A stretch of DNA of 64,000 nucleotides from Pseudomonadota bacterium (GTDB lineage: Bacteria; Pseudomonadota; Gammaproteobacteria; Burkholderiales; Burkholderiaceae_F): NCBI GenBank assembly GCA_021838715.1, contig JAKCCX010000004.1:16396-80395 (forward strand), read 5' to 3'. The notes under the pieces are model-generated. The model was given only the letters and a program-made list of their open reading frames with translations, did not search any database and had not been told where the DNA came from. Position 1 is the stretch's first letter, and every line of letters begins with the position of its first letter. Below, in pieces: positions 50,347-60,074 of this stretch. A program made the position numbers and the translations under genes.

Positions 50347-50713
50347 GGGCGAAGCGATGGTCGGATTCCATGTCGGGCACCGAACGGCGAACTCCGCGGG
50401 GATATCCCATATCACGCGGCGATTGCCGGACCGGGGCCGAAAGTGTACGCGGAAGGAAAAAAATGAGGCCGCAGCCGGGGGAGAACATCGGGCTGCGGCC
50501 TGGCCAGGTAAAACTGTCGAATGCGCGGAGGATTTCGCAGGGAGGAGAACTATTCCGTAGCGCAGGAGACCTCGACAGCGTCCTGAGAAACAAATGAAGC
50601 AACAACGGAGTGAATTCTGGGGAGGGAGCCTGAACGGATGCTGAACCGGGTTTCCGCCCCGGTTCCGGCACTCCCACCCGCCCGCCAACGACGGCCTACG
50701 ACCGCGGGCCGGC
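50347..50713. other. Intergenic region between pirin and P450 genes
   Basis: 367 bp. It holds an intrinsic terminator (50457-50501), a second hairpin (GAACCGGG arms, about 50642-50664) and an A/G-rich tract with several GGAGG-like strings that face no gene. The P450 promoter should lie between 50347 and 50456. No supported ORF. Confidence 0.6.
50457..50501 (-). terminator. Intrinsic terminator facing left, upstream of P450
   Basis: Arms AGGCCGCAGCC and GGCTGCGGCCT (11 bp, loop 14) are followed on the minus strand by CATTTTTTTCC. It stands about 210 bp after the pirin stop and should insulate P450-pabB from upstream transcription. Confidence 0.8.
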
Positions 50714-51601
50714 TTACGGCCGGCCGAACCGTCCGCCCTGGAAATCCGCCACCGCCTCCTCGATCTCCGCCCGCGTGTTCATCACGAACGGTCCGTATTG
50801 CACGATCGGCTCACCGATCGGTCGGCCCGACAGCAACAGCAGGCGCGCCCCCGCCGCACCCGCCTGGACGGCCACGCGATCACCGGGTCCCAGCAGACCC
50901 GCCGCCCGCGGGGCCAGCGCCTCGCCGGCGCCGGGGCCGACCGCCGCATCCCCCTCGTAGCAATAGAGGAAGGCATTGTCGCCCGCGGGAACCGGCGCCT
51001 CGAATCGCGCACCGGCCGGAAGCTGCAGATCCCAGTAGCAGCTCGCCGCGCTGCCGCCGATGCCCTCGGCCTGCGCGTCGCCGTCGGCCACCGGTCCGGT
51101 CGCCGACCCGCCGGCCTGGACCAGCGTCCCCCGGATGACCCGCGCGACACCGCCGCCATCGAGCGACAACTGCGGAATGTCGCCCGCCGGGATATCCCGA
51201 TACGCCGCCGGGGACATCTTCGAGCGTGCCGGAAGATTGATCCACAACTGGAAGCCGCGCATCCGCCCTTGCGTCTGCTGCGGCATTTCGGAATGGACGA
51301 TTCCCCGCGCCGCCTTCATCCACTGCACGTCGCCCGGCCCGAGGTCGCCGCGGTTGCCGATGCTGTCCTCGTGCCGCATGCGGCCGTCGATCATGTAGGT
51401 CACGGCCTCGAACCCACGATGGGGATGGGGCGGGAAGCCCGGCAGATAGTCCTGCGGATCGTCGGAATGGAACTCGTCGAGCATCAGGAACGGGTCGTGG
51501 CGCAACATCTGCGTGGCGCCGAGGCTGCGGCGCAGATGCACGCCGGCGCCGTCCGACGTGGCGTGGGAGGGGATGGTCCGTTGCAAGGAGCGGATGGTCA
51601 T
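50714..51601 (-). CDS. Pirin-family protein
   Basis: 295 residues, bicupin. The N-terminal cupin keeps the metal ligands in PGFPPHPHRGFEAVTYM and HSEMPQ; the C-terminal cupin (VMNTRAEIEEAVADFQGGRFG) is typical. Pirins include quercetin dioxygenases and redox sensors; role here unknown. ATG 51601 has GGAGAT six bases upstream. It is the real 3' end of the spurious 1967-residue track ORF. Divergent from the RND operon at 51857. Confidence 0.92.
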   Translation of the reverse strand: MTIRSLQRTIPSHATSDGAGVHLRRSLGATQMLRHDPFLMLDEFHSDDPQDYLPGFPPHPHRGFEAVTYMIDGRMRHEDSIGNRGDLGPGDVQWMKAARGIVHSEMPQQTQGRMRGFQLWINLPARSKMSPAAYRDIPAGDIPQLSLDGGGVARVIRGTLVQAGGSATGPVADGDAQAEGIGGSAASCYWDLQLPAGARFEAPVPAGDNAFLYCYEGDAAVGPGAGEALAPRAAGLLGPGDRVAVQAGAAGARLLLLSGRPIGEPIVQYGPFVMNTRAEIEEAVADFQGGRFGRP

Positions 51602-51856
51602 GATGGGATCTCCATTCGATTTGGTTTCCGTTGGTAACAACAATAGGACCAAACGGCGGGGCGATCCAAGCGCAGAATTTTCGTCGACGGACTTCGACGC
51701 AATTGAACGGTTCCCGACGGAAATCCGGCCTGCGCCCGCTCGGAACGACATCGCTTGCAAAGGAGCGCGCAGGCCGGATATCCGCCCCGCACTCCCCATC
51801 GGGAGTAGCCATGGGCCGCAGGCGATGCCCGACCGGCCTGTAATATCGCCCCCGCC
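51602..51856. promoter_or_regulatory. Shared divergent promoter region, pirin / RND operon
   Basis: 255 bp with a locally lower-GC stretch (51610-51720). I cannot assign -35/-10 boxes or an operator with confidence. It is the only place for promoters of both the pirin gene and the three-gene RND operon. Confidence 0.4.
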
Positions 51857-54800
51857 ATGTGGATCGTCGAACTCGCCCTGCGCCGCCGCTATACCTTCAT
51901 CGTGATGGCGCTGCTCATCCTGCTCGCCACCCCGCTCGCGCTCATGAAGATGGCGACGGACATCCTGCCCGACATCGACATCCCGGTCGTCAGCATCATC
52001 TGGAACTACAGCGGCATGGCGGCCCCCGACATCGCGGATCGCGTCACCTCGGTGAGCGAGCGCGCCCTGACGACCACGGTCAACGACATCGAGCACATCG
52101 AATCGCAATCGCTCTATGGCACCGCGGTCGTCAAGGTCTTCTTCCAGCCCCGCGCCAACATCGCCACCGCCATCGCGCAGATCGTCTCGATCACCCAGGC
52201 GCAGCTGCGCCAGATGCCGCCCGGCATGCTGCCGCCGCTGGTGATCGAATACTCGGCATCCAGCATCCCGGTGATCCAGCTCGCGATCTCCGACCCGAAC
52301 GAATCGGAACCGCAACTCTTCGACACGGGCATGAACTTCCTGCGCCCGCAGCTGATCACCGTTCCCGGCGCGGCGGTCCCCTGGCCCTACGGCGGCAAGA
52401 CCCGCGTGATCTCGGTCGACCTCGACACCCGCGCCCTGCTCGCCAAGGGCCTCACGCCGATGGACGTGATCGGCGCCGTCAACGCCCAGAATCTGATCCT
52501 GCCCTCCGGAACGGCCAAAATCGGCGCGACCGAATACGCCATCGACGTCAAGGGCTCGCCCGACACCATCGCCGAACTCAATTCCTTGCCGGTGCGGACG
52601 GTCGGCGGCACGACGATCTACCTGCGCGAGGTCGCGCACGTGCGTGACGGTTTCACCCCGCAGACCAACGTCGTGCGGCTCGACGGCCGCCGCGGCGTGA
52701 TGCTGTCGGTCATCAAGAACGGCGGCGCCTCGACGCTGCAGGTCGTGCGCGACCTGCGCAAGCGCCTGCCCTACATCCTCCAGACCCTGCCGCGCACCCT
52801 CAAGCTCACGCCGCTCTTCGACCAATCGGTCTTCGTCAAGGCGGCGATCTCCGGGGTCGCCCGCGAAGCCGTGATCGCCGCCTGCCTCACCGCCGCGCTG
52901 ATCCTGCTCTTCCTCGGCAACTGGCGCAGCACGGCGATCGTCGCCGTTTCGATCCCGCTGTCGATCCTCTCCTCGATCCTCGCGCTCTGGGCGATGGGCC
53001 AGACGATCAACATCATGACCCTCGGCGGCCTTGCCCTGGCGGTGGGCATCCTGGTCGACGACGCGACGGTGACGATCGAGAACATCGAACGCCATCTCCA
53101 TCTCGGCAAGGACCTGCACGCGGCGATCCGGACCGGCGCGGGCGAGATCGCCCTGCCCGCCCTGGTGTCGACCCTGAGCATCTGCGTCGTCTTCGTGCCG
53201 ATGTTCTTCCTCACCGGGGTGGCGCATTACCTCTTCGTGCCGCTCGCCGAAGCCGTGGTGTTCGCGATGCTGGCGTCCTACGTCCTGTCGCGCACCCTGG
53301 TGCCGACCCTGGCGCTGATGCTCATGCAGCGCAGCCACGACGTGGCGGGGGCGAACCCCCTGCAGCGCTTGTACCGGCGCTTCGATGCCGCGTTCGAGCG
53401 CCTGCGCAACGGCTACGTCCTGCTGCTGAGCACCCTGCTGACGCGGCGCGGGCGCTTCACCACGCTGTTCCTGGCGTTCTGCGTGCTGTCCTGCGGCCTC
53501 TACCCGCTGCTCGGCCGCGACTTCTTCCCGAGCGTCGATGCCGGATTGATCCGCCTGCACATGCGCGCGCCCACCGGAACGCGGATCGAAGAAACCGCGC
53601 GCCTCTCGGCAGAGGTCGACGATACGATCCGCCGCCTCGTACCGGCGCGCGAACTCGGGACCATCCTCGACAACATCGGCGTTCCCTATAGCGGCATCAA
53701 TCTCTCCTACAGCAATTCCGGCACCTTCGGCACCCTGGACAGCGAGATCCAGGTCGCGCTGCGGCCGGGACACGAACCGACGCGCGCCATCGTCGACCGG
53801 CTGCGCGCCGAACTGCCGCGTCGATTCCCCGGGATCGAATTCTTCTTCCAGCCCGCCGACATCGTCACCCAGATCCTGAATTTCGGCCTGCCGGCGGCGA
53901 TCGACGTCCAGTTCGCCGGGCAACGCCTGCAGCAGAATTTCGCCTTGGCGTCGAAACTCTTCAAGCGCGTGCGCGCCATCCCGGGCGCGGTCGACGTCCA
54001 CATCCAGCAGCGGCTCGACGAGCCCACGATCGGGCTGCGGCTCGACCGCACCCGCGCGCAGCAGGCGGGCGCCAGTGCCAACGACATCGCCCAGAACGTG
54101 CTGCTGTCGCTCGCCGGCAGCACCCAGACGCAGCCGTCGTTCTGGCTCAACCCCAGGAACGGCATCGTCTACAACCTGGTGGTCCAGACGCCGCAGTATC
54201 AGGTCGACTCGATCGACTCGATGCTGCGCACGCCGGTCAACGCGCACCTGCGCAACCAGTTGCTGGGCAACCTCGTCGAGGTCGTCCCCGAACGGCGCTT
54301 CGCCGAGGTCTCCCACTACGACATCGCCCCGGTCGTCGATCTCGACGTGAGCGTCGAGGGCCGCGACCTGGGATCCGTGACGGCCGACGTCGAGCGCGCC
54401 GTGGCGGCGGTGCGGCCGCACCTGCCGCGCGGATCGCGGATCACCATCCGCGGCCAGGTCCAGACCATGCATTCGTCCTTCGTCGGACTGGGCATCGGCC
54501 TGGCGATGGCCGTCGTGCTGGTCTATCTGCTCATCGTCGTCAACTTCCAGTCGTGGATCGATCCATTCATCATCATCACCGCCTTGCCCGCCGCGTTGGC
54601 AGGCATCGCCTGGATGCTCTTTCTCACCGGCACGACGCTCAGCGTTCCCGCGCTCACCGGCGCGATCATGACCGTGGGCGTCGCCACGGCCAACAGCATC
54701 CTGCTCGTCTCCTTCGCGCGGCAGCGCCTCGACGCGGGCGCGCCGCCGCTCTCCGCCGCGCTCGAGGCCGGCGCCACGCGCCTGCGGCCGGTGCTGATGA

Positions 54801-55027
54801 CGGCGCTGGCGATGATCGTCGGCATGATTCCGATGGCCCTCGGCCTTGGCGAAGGAGGTGAGCAGAACGCGCCCCTGGGCCGTGCCACCATCGGCGGACT
54901 GCTCTTCGCCACGGTATCGACGCTGCTCTTCGTGCCGGTGGTGTTCGCGACGATCCACAAGCGGCTGGCGCACCGGCGCACCGCGGCAAGCGGGCTCCCC
55001 GCGACCGGAGTTTCCCCCAATGCGTGA
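51857..55027 (+). CDS. RND-family efflux permease
   Basis: 1056 residues, standard RND architecture with paired aspartates in TM4 (LALAVGILVDDATVTIENIE). N-terminus RRRYTFIVMALLILLATPLALMKMATDILPDIDIPVVSI is characteristic. First gene of permease-adaptor-outer membrane factor, an order common in proteobacteria; substrate not inferable. No TetR or two-component regulator is adjacent. ATG start without a strong ribosome site. Confidence 0.93.
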   Translation: MWIVELALRRRYTFIVMALLILLATPLALMKMATDILPDIDIPVVSIIWNYSGMAAPDIADRVTSVSERALTTTVNDIEHIESQSLYGTAVVKVFFQPRANIATAIAQIVSITQAQLRQMPPGMLPPLVIEYSASSIPVIQLAISDPNESEPQLFDTGMNFLRPQLITVPGAAVPWPYGGKTRVISVDLDTRALLAKGLTPMDVIGAVNAQNLILPSGTAKIGATEYAIDVKGSPDTIAELNSLPVRTVGGTTIYLREVAHVRDGFTPQTNVVRLDGRRGVMLSVIKNGGASTLQVVRDLRKRLPYILQTLPRTLKLTPLFDQSVFVKAAISGVAREAVIAACLTAALILLFLGNWRSTAIVAVSIPLSILSSILALWAMGQTINIMTLGGLALAVGILVDDATVTIENIERHLHLGKDLHAAIRTGAGEIALPALVSTLSICVVFVPMFFLTGVAHYLFVPLAEAVVFAMLASYVLSRTLVPTLALMLMQRSHDVAGANPLQRLYRRFDAAFERLRNGYVLLLSTLLTRRGRFTTLFLAFCVLSCGLYPLLGRDFFPSVDAGLIRLHMRAPTGTRIEETARLSAEVDDTIRRLVPARELGTILDNIGVPYSGINLSYSNSGTFGTLDSEIQVALRPGHEPTRAIVDRLRAELPRRFPGIEFFFQPADIVTQILNFGLPAAIDVQFAGQRLQQNFALASKLFKRVRAIPGAVDVHIQQRLDEPTIGLRLDRTRAQQAGASANDIAQNVLLSLAGSTQTQPSFWLNPRNGIVYNLVVQTPQYQVDSIDSMLRTPVNAHLRNQLLGNLVEVVPERRFAEVSHYDIAPVVDLDVSVEGRDLGSVTADVERAVAAVRPHLPRGSRITIRGQVQTMHSSFVGLGIGLAMAVVLVYLLIVVNFQSWIDPFIIITALPAALAGIAWMLFLTGTTLSVPALTGAIMTVGVATANSILLVSFARQRLDAGAPPLSAALEAGATRLRPVLMTALAMIVGMIPMALGLGEGGEQNAPLGRATIGGLLFATVSTLLFVPVVFATIHKRLAHRRTAASGLPATGVSPNA

Positions 55028-55120
55028 CACGGCCCTCCCCCACCCCGTCCTGCGCTTGCGCAAAGCGCGGGAACACTTCGCGCGCGGAGCGACACGCCGC
55101 TCCGCGATGGTTGGATCGAC

Positions 55121-56338
55121 ATGACCCAAGACCGCCACGCCTCCCTCGGAATCCATCGCGGGTCTTCCGCGGCTCCCGGCGGGATTCCCCGGATCCGCAC
55201 CCTGCGGCGCGCATCCCGATTCGCCGTCGGCACGATCGCAGTCCTCGTGCTTGGCGCCGCCCTCGGCGTCGCCGGACGCCTGGCGCACTCGCGCGACCTG
55301 CGGGCGGCAACACGCCGGCAACAGGCCGTGTACGTCGCAACCACGGTCGTACACCGCGCCCGGGCAGGCGCCACCGTCGATCTGCCGGGCACCCTGCAGG
55401 GATATTTCGAGTCGCCCATCTACGCGCGGGCCAGCGGCTATGTCCGGAAGTGGTATCGCGACATCGGCGCGCGCGTGGGCAAGGGTGCGCTGCTCGCCGT
55501 CATCGAAACCCCGGAACTCGACCAGGAACTGCAGCAGGCGGTCGCGGATCGCGCGCGCGCGGCGGCGGCACGGACGATCGCCAACATCACCGCACAGCGC
55601 TGGGCGGCCCTGCAGCAACACGACGCGGTGTCGCGGCAGGCCGCCGATGAAAAGCGCAGCGCCGCCGAGCAGGCGCAGGCGGCACTCGCCGCCGCCGACG
55701 CCAACGTGCGCAGGCTCCGTGCGCTGAAAGGCTTCCAGCGCGTGCTGGCGCCGTATGCCGGCGTCATCACCCGGCGCGACGTCGACGTGGGCGATCTGGT
55801 GAACGCCGGCAACGGCGGCTTTCCGAGCGCACTGTTCCACATCGCGCAGATCGATCCGCTGCGGCTCTACATCGACGTGCCGCAACGCTATGCGCCCTCG
55901 GTACGGATCGATGAACCGGTGACGGTCACGCAGTCGGAACTGGCGACGCCCCTCCACGGCAAGGTCGTGCGCACGGCCCGCGCCATCGACCCGGTCACCC
56001 GCACGCTCCAGGTGGAGGTCGACCTGCCGAACCGGGACGGGCGCCTGCTCCCCGGCGCCTACGTCGAAGCGCGCGTGCCGGTCGGCGCGACCGGCACCCT
56101 GCTCGCCCCCGACGACGCGCTGCTGTTCCGTGCCGCCGGCCCGCGGATCGCGGTGATCGACGCGAACGGCCGCATCCACCTGAAGGCGGTGAGCCTGGGC
56201 CGCGACATGGGGCGCACGATCGAGATCCTGCGCGGACTCCGCGACGGCGACCGCATCGTGCGCAATCCACCGGATTCCCTGGCGGACGGCGACGTCGTCA
56301 CCGTGCAGGCGGCCACGACCGGGGATCGCGCGCAATGA
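55121..56338 (+). CDS. RND periplasmic adaptor (HlyD/MFP)
   Basis: 405 residues. Signal-anchor (FAVGTIAVLVLGAALGVAG), lipoyl half (GYVRKWYRDIGARVGKGALLAVIETPELDQELQQA), alpha-hairpin, second half (VLAPYAGVITRRDVDVGDLVNAG) and beta-barrel. Lies 93 bp after the permease; the gap holds a GC-rich dyad. Its stop overlaps the next ATG (ATGA). Confidence 0.93.
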   Translation: MTQDRHASLGIHRGSSAAPGGIPRIRTLRRASRFAVGTIAVLVLGAALGVAGRLAHSRDLRAATRRQQAVYVATTVVHRARAGATVDLPGTLQGYFESPIYARASGYVRKWYRDIGARVGKGALLAVIETPELDQELQQAVADRARAAAARTIANITAQRWAALQQHDAVSRQAADEKRSAAEQAQAALAAADANVRRLRALKGFQRVLAPYAGVITRRDVDVGDLVNAGNGGFPSALFHIAQIDPLRLYIDVPQRYAPSVRIDEPVTVTQSELATPLHGKVVRTARAIDPVTRTLQVEVDLPNRDGRLLPGAYVEARVPVGATGTLLAPDDALLFRAAGPRIAVIDANGRIHLKAVSLGRDMGRTIEILRGLRDGDRIVRNPPDSLADGDVVTVQAATTGDRAQ

Positions 56339-57891
56339 CGTTGCGCAGCGCCGAACCATTGCCGACGCACGGCGACCACCGCGCCCGCCGCTCCCGCGCT
56401 GCGGGCGCCGGGGCGCCCGGGCCGAGGATCGGGCGCTGGGCCGGCGTCCTTCTGATCGCGCTGGGCGGCTGCACGGTCGGCCCCGACTACCGGCGGCCGG
56501 CGACGGATCTGCCGCCGGCCTGGAAGACCGAGGCGCCCTGGCACGCCGCGGCGCCCGCGGACGGCGTCCGGCGCGGCGCGTGGTGGACGGTGTTTGCCGA
56601 CCCGCAACTCGACGCACTGGAAGCCGCGGCGCTCGCCGGGAGCCCCAGCCTGGCGATCGCCGGCGAACGGCTTGCCCAGGCCCAGGCGGTGGTCACGCAG
56701 ACCGCAAGCGCCCTGGTGCCGCAGGTCGGCCTCGGCGCGACCGCGTCGCGCACGCGCCTCTCCGGCACCCGGCCGCGCTTCATCTACTCGTTCGTCCTGC
56801 CCTCCGCCGTCCAGAACGATTTCGTGGTGGCGCCCTCGGTGGCGTACGAGACGGACCTCTTCGGCAAGATCCGTCGCGAGGTCGAAGCGGCAAACGCCGC
56901 GGCGCAGCAGGCACAGGCGGATCTCGAGACCGCGCGGCTGGTACTCACCGCCGATGTCGCCGCCGCCTATTTCACTCTGCGGGAGCTCGATGCCGAAACC
57001 GACACCGTCCGGCGCGGCGTCGCACTGCAGCGTCAGGCGCTCGTCATCGTGCGCGCCCAGCACGACATCGGCTCGGCCTCGGCGATCGATGTCGCCAACC
57101 AGGTCGCGGCGCTCGAATCCGCCACCACCGAAATCGAAGCCCTGCAAGTCCAGCGCGACCGGACGGAGCATGAGATCGCCGCCCTGCTTGGCAAGCCGGC
57201 GCCGACCTTCACCATTGCTCCGGATCCGCACCCGCGCCGCGTGCCGTCGATCCCCGCCGGCGTTCCGTCCGACCTCCTGCAGCGGCGCCCCGACATCGCC
57301 TCGGCCGAACGCGCGATGGCCGCGGCCAATGCGCAGATCGGCGTCGCCAAGGCGGCGTTCTATCCCGACATCCGGCTCGGCCTTTCGGGGGGCACCGAAA
57401 GCCGGATGGTCTCGCAGTTGCTGCAGGCACCGTCGATCATCTGGTCGTTCGGCGTCTCGGCGGCGCAAGTCCTCTACGACGGCGGCTATCGCTCCGCGGG
57501 CGTGGCGATGGCGCAGTCCGGCTATCGGGCCGCCAACGACGCATACCGCAAGACCGTTCTGGGAGCGATGCAGGAAGTTCAAGACGGACTGACCACCGCG
57601 GAGGACCTCGATCGCGCCGCGCGGGAGGCCGCGGCAGCGAGCGCCGGCGCCCGCAGCGCGCGCGATCTCGCCCGCGATCGCTATGCCGTCGGGGTGGACG
57701 ATCGCCTCGATGTGATCCACGCCCAGGAGGCGCTGGTCGCCGATGAACGCCGGCAGGTGCAGATCGGCGGCCAGCGATTGGGCAATTCCGTGTATCTCAT
57801 CAAAGCCCTGGGTGGGTACTGGAGCGGATCTGCGCTGCGTGCACCGGCAGATTCCGGCACCGCGGGATCCCCGCGGAAATCGGCCGGCTGA
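56335..57891 (+). CDS. NodT-family outer-membrane efflux factor
   Basis: 518 residues, TolC-like. Lipobox LIALGGC-TVGPDYRRP, then two OEP repeats with the coiled and strand segments (WWTVFADPQLDALEAAALAGSPSLAIAGERLAQAQA; YETDLFGKIRREVEAANA; LLQRRPDIASAERAMAAANAQIGVAKAAFYPDI). It completes the pump and may also serve the factor-less RND at 7-12 kb. Confidence 0.93.
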   Translation: MTLRSAEPLPTHGDHRARRSRAAGAGAPGPRIGRWAGVLLIALGGCTVGPDYRRPATDLPPAWKTEAPWHAAAPADGVRRGAWWTVFADPQLDALEAAALAGSPSLAIAGERLAQAQAVVTQTASALVPQVGLGATASRTRLSGTRPRFIYSFVLPSAVQNDFVVAPSVAYETDLFGKIRREVEAANAAAQQAQADLETARLVLTADVAAAYFTLRELDAETDTVRRGVALQRQALVIVRAQHDIGSASAIDVANQVAALESATTEIEALQVQRDRTEHEIAALLGKPAPTFTIAPDPHPRRVPSIPAGVPSDLLQRRPDIASAERAMAAANAQIGVAKAAFYPDIRLGLSGGTESRMVSQLLQAPSIIWSFGVSAAQVLYDGGYRSAGVAMAQSGYRAANDAYRKTVLGAMQEVQDGLTTAEDLDRAAREAAAASAGARSARDLARDRYAVGVDDRLDVIHAQEALVADERRQVQIGGQRLGNSVYLIKALGGYWSGSALRAPADSGTAGSPRKSAG

Positions 57892-58002
57892 TCCCGCCTG
57901 CGCCGCGGCCAACGACGGGGTTGCGCACCAGCCGTGTACCATCTCTCCTGGGGTACGGCGGTGCGATGCCGTGATCAATGCTCCGAACTCCGGGTTTCCT
58001 GC

Positions 58003-58587
58003 ATGCCGATCGTTCGCCTTGCGCGGTTCTTCGCCGAAACAACGGCCATCCTGCTTCTGCTTTGCGCCTGCGGCACCATGCTGCCGAAAGGCGCACACCA
58101 GATGCCCCTTCCCTGGGCGAACTACGATCAGGCACTCGCCGCGATCAACGGGATCGTCGCGTTCAAGACAACGCGCGCCGAGTTGCGCGCGGAGCACATC
58201 GACCCGGCGACCAACCCGTCGATCACCGTGCTGACGTACACCGACCTGCTGGCGCGATTTCCCGCCGCCCCCGCGGTCCCGGCGGGACGCCTCGACCGCG
58301 GAATCGCCGCCTGCCTGGGGGCAGGGAAGCAGTGCAGCGCCTACTGGATCTCCATCCGGCAGGTCAGGACGCGCCGAACCGGCAATTTCTGGCTGGACCT
58401 GTTCAACTTCCACCGGCATACGGTGACGACCGGCTGGACATTCCGGGCGATGATCCTGTTCGTCGGCGACACGGTCGTGTATGCCCTGGGTAGCGGCCAG
58501 CCCAACATCAACGAAGTGCGTTCAAGCCACAATCCGCTCGGTCCCCTGCAGGGGATCGGCGAGGCGCTTCGGCCGAGCGGTCTGTAA
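58003..58587 (+). CDS. Putative lipoprotein of unknown function
   Basis: 194 residues. Signal peptide ending LLLLCAC-GTM, then a compact domain with LAAINGIVAFKTTRAELRAEHIDP, two further Cys (AACLGAGKQC), and a hydrophobic stretch near the C-terminus (FRAMILFVGDTVVYALGSG). I do not recognise the family. Start taken at ATG 58003 to fit the signal peptide; GTG 57934 is possible. Confidence 0.65.
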   Translation: MPIVRLARFFAETTAILLLLCACGTMLPKGAHQMPLPWANYDQALAAINGIVAFKTTRAELRAEHIDPATNPSITVLTYTDLLARFPAAPAVPAGRLDRGIAACLGAGKQCSAYWISIRQVRTRRTGNFWLDLFNFHRHTVTTGWTFRAMILFVGDTVVYALGSGQPNINEVRSSHNPLGPLQGIGEALRPSGL

Positions 58588-58713
58588 GCGGCGGCGCATC
58601 CGCAGGGCCGGGAGCGCGCGGGTTTCTTCGCGCGGCAGAAATCACCGCTGCGTCGCGCACAGCGGATTCGGGCGGGAGTACGCTACGCACTCCGATTTTC
58701 CAAGGAGGACGCC

Positions 58714-59160
58714 ATGATCCGCCATCTCCGTCGCCACGCCTTCGCCGTGCGATGTGCCGCCATCCTCGCCCTGCCGTTGTCGTTCGCCCTGCCCGCCCGG
58801 GCGATGGACCCCCAGCTGGCGCAGGCCGTCGCCCAAGGCAAGCAGATGTACATGCACGACACGTTCGGCGGCAACGGACGCGTGTGCAACACCTGCCACC
58901 TCGGCGGCGGCCGTGAGCCGGGCCGCCTGCCCGACGGCACCCGGATCCCGAGTCTGACCAACGCCGCGGCGATCTTCCCGCGCATCTCGCGCCGGAACGG
59001 CCAGCTGCTCACGCTTCCCGACCAGGTTGCGCACTGCATCGGCGGCGCCTTGCGGGGCAACCCGCCGGATTACGGCAGCGCCCAGCTCAATGCCCTGGTG
59101 GCGTACGTCACCTCGCTGGCCGAGGGCAAGCCCATCGACATGGGCGGCAAGCCGCGCTGA
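58714..59160 (+). CDS. Monohaem c-type cytochrome
   Basis: 148 residues. Signal peptide (AAILALPLSFALPARA), one CNTCH haem site at about residue 58 and a following helical domain (LNALVAYVTSLAEGKPIDM) resembling small periplasmic cytochromes c. The distal ligand is probably one of the Met residues. AAGGAGG precedes the ATG. Partner oxidase or dehydrogenase is not in the window. Confidence 0.88.
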   Translation: MIRHLRRHAFAVRCAAILALPLSFALPARAMDPQLAQAVAQGKQMYMHDTFGGNGRVCNTCHLGGGREPGRLPDGTRIPSLTNAAAIFPRISRRNGQLLTLPDQVAHCIGGALRGNPPDYGSAQLNALVAYVTSLAEGKPIDMGGKPR

Positions 59161-59479
59161 GGCCGGCGTCCCGCAGCTTGCCGGCCATGCTCCCGGCAAG
59201 CGCGGACCGCCCGAAGCCGGGCCGGCGGATCATCCGTCTGCACAGTGGTTGCTCCGGCGCAACGTTTGGCGCGGAATCCCTGTATCCAATGGGGAAAGGC
59301 GGTGATAACATCCTCGCGCCGCGGGCCATTTGGAAGAATTTCCGTCATGTCAACCGGATGTCAACCGAATCTTCGCGCAAATCGTTTTTCCGCTCTGGTC
59401 ACCGTGGATATCCCTGTGTGACCCGAGTGAAATTTCGTCCCGACAAATTTGAATCACAACTCCTGGGAGTCTGTACCTC
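59161..59479. other. Intergenic region upstream of the Pal-like gene
   Basis: 319 bp. After the cytochrome stop there is a 9-bp hairpin (59176-59201). Further on is a direct repeat (ATGTCAACCG twice, 59347-59367) and a lower-GC stretch that should hold the promoter of the Pal-like gene. No ORF with a ribosome site. Confidence 0.55.
59176..59201. terminator. Hairpin after the cytochrome c gene
   Basis: Arms GCTTGCCGG and CCGGCAAGC with an 8-base loop, 15 bp after the stop. No T-run follows, so termination strength is doubtful. Confidence 0.5.
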
Positions 59480-59998
59480 ATGAACCGCGCCCTCCTGATT
59501 GCCCTTGCCTCGATGCTGGCCGCCGCCGCCTGCACGACGGTCAAGCCCCTGCCCGCCAGCAGCACCCCCGCTCCGGCGCCGGCCGCGCAACCCGCTCCGG
59601 CCGCGAGCGCCGCTCCGGCCCCGAGCCCGGAACAAGTCTTCCAGCAGAAGGCCCAGGGTCTCGACGCCAATGAAAGCGTCTATTTCGCCTTCGATCGCTA
59701 CAACATCCTGGCCGATCAGGCGGCGGCGATCCGCAATCACGCCAATCTGGCGATCGCCTACCCGAACGACCACATCACGATCCAGGGCAACTGCGACGAG
59801 CGCGGCAGCGCCGAATACAACCTGGCGCTGGGCCAGCATCGTGCCGACGCGGTCAAGCACGCCCTCGTCGCCGAAGGCGTTTCCGCCAGCCGCATCGACA
59901 CCGTGAGCTTCGGCAAGTCCAAGCCGCGCGCGCTGTGCCATGCCGAGCGCTGCTGGAAGGAAAACCGCCGCGCCGACTTCGTCGACGCCTGGCAGTAA
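59480..59998 (+). CDS. Pal/OmpA-family peptidoglycan-associated lipoprotein
   Basis: 172 residues. Lipobox MLAAAAC-TT, an Ala/Pro linker (residues about 25-55) and an OmpA-like domain with YFAFDRYNI, NCDERGSAEYNLALGQHRADAV and ENRRADFV, which bind meso-DAP in peptidoglycan. It resembles Pal but has no tolB or tolQRA beside it, so it may be a second Pal-like protein. GGGAG precedes the ATG; two hairpins follow the stop. Confidence 0.88.
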   Translation: MNRALLIALASMLAAAACTTVKPLPASSTPAPAPAAQPAPAASAAPAPSPEQVFQQKAQGLDANESVYFAFDRYNILADQAAAIRNHANLAIAYPNDHITIQGNCDERGSAEYNLALGQHRADAVKHALVAEGVSASRIDTVSFGKSKPRALCHAERCWKENRRADFVDAWQ

Positions 59999-60016
59999 CG
60001 TAGGATTTGCTCTACC

Positions 60017-60036
60017 ATTCGCTCTTCTGAGCGAAT
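60017..60036. repeat. Perfect 8-bp inverted repeat after the Pal-like gene
   Basis: ATTCGCTC and GAGCGAAT enclose TTCT. It lies 19 bp after the stop and just before the main terminator, probably protecting the 3' end of the mRNA. Confidence 0.6.
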
Positions 60037-60037
60037 C

Positions 60038-60071
60038 AGGCGGCGGCTGACAAGCCGCCGCCTGTTTTTTT
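60038..60071 (+). terminator. Strong intrinsic terminator of the Pal-like gene
   Basis: AGGCGGCGGCT and AGCCGCCGCCT form an 11-bp stem with loop GACA, followed by GTTTTTTT. It ends only 3 nt before the next gene's ATG. Confidence 0.9.
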
Positions 60072-60074
60072 GTC

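Noticed and set aside
50714-56617. 1967-residue minus-strand ORF
   Set aside because: It is antisense to the RND permease and adaptor, which have full family motifs. Only its C-terminal 295 codons (pirin) are real.
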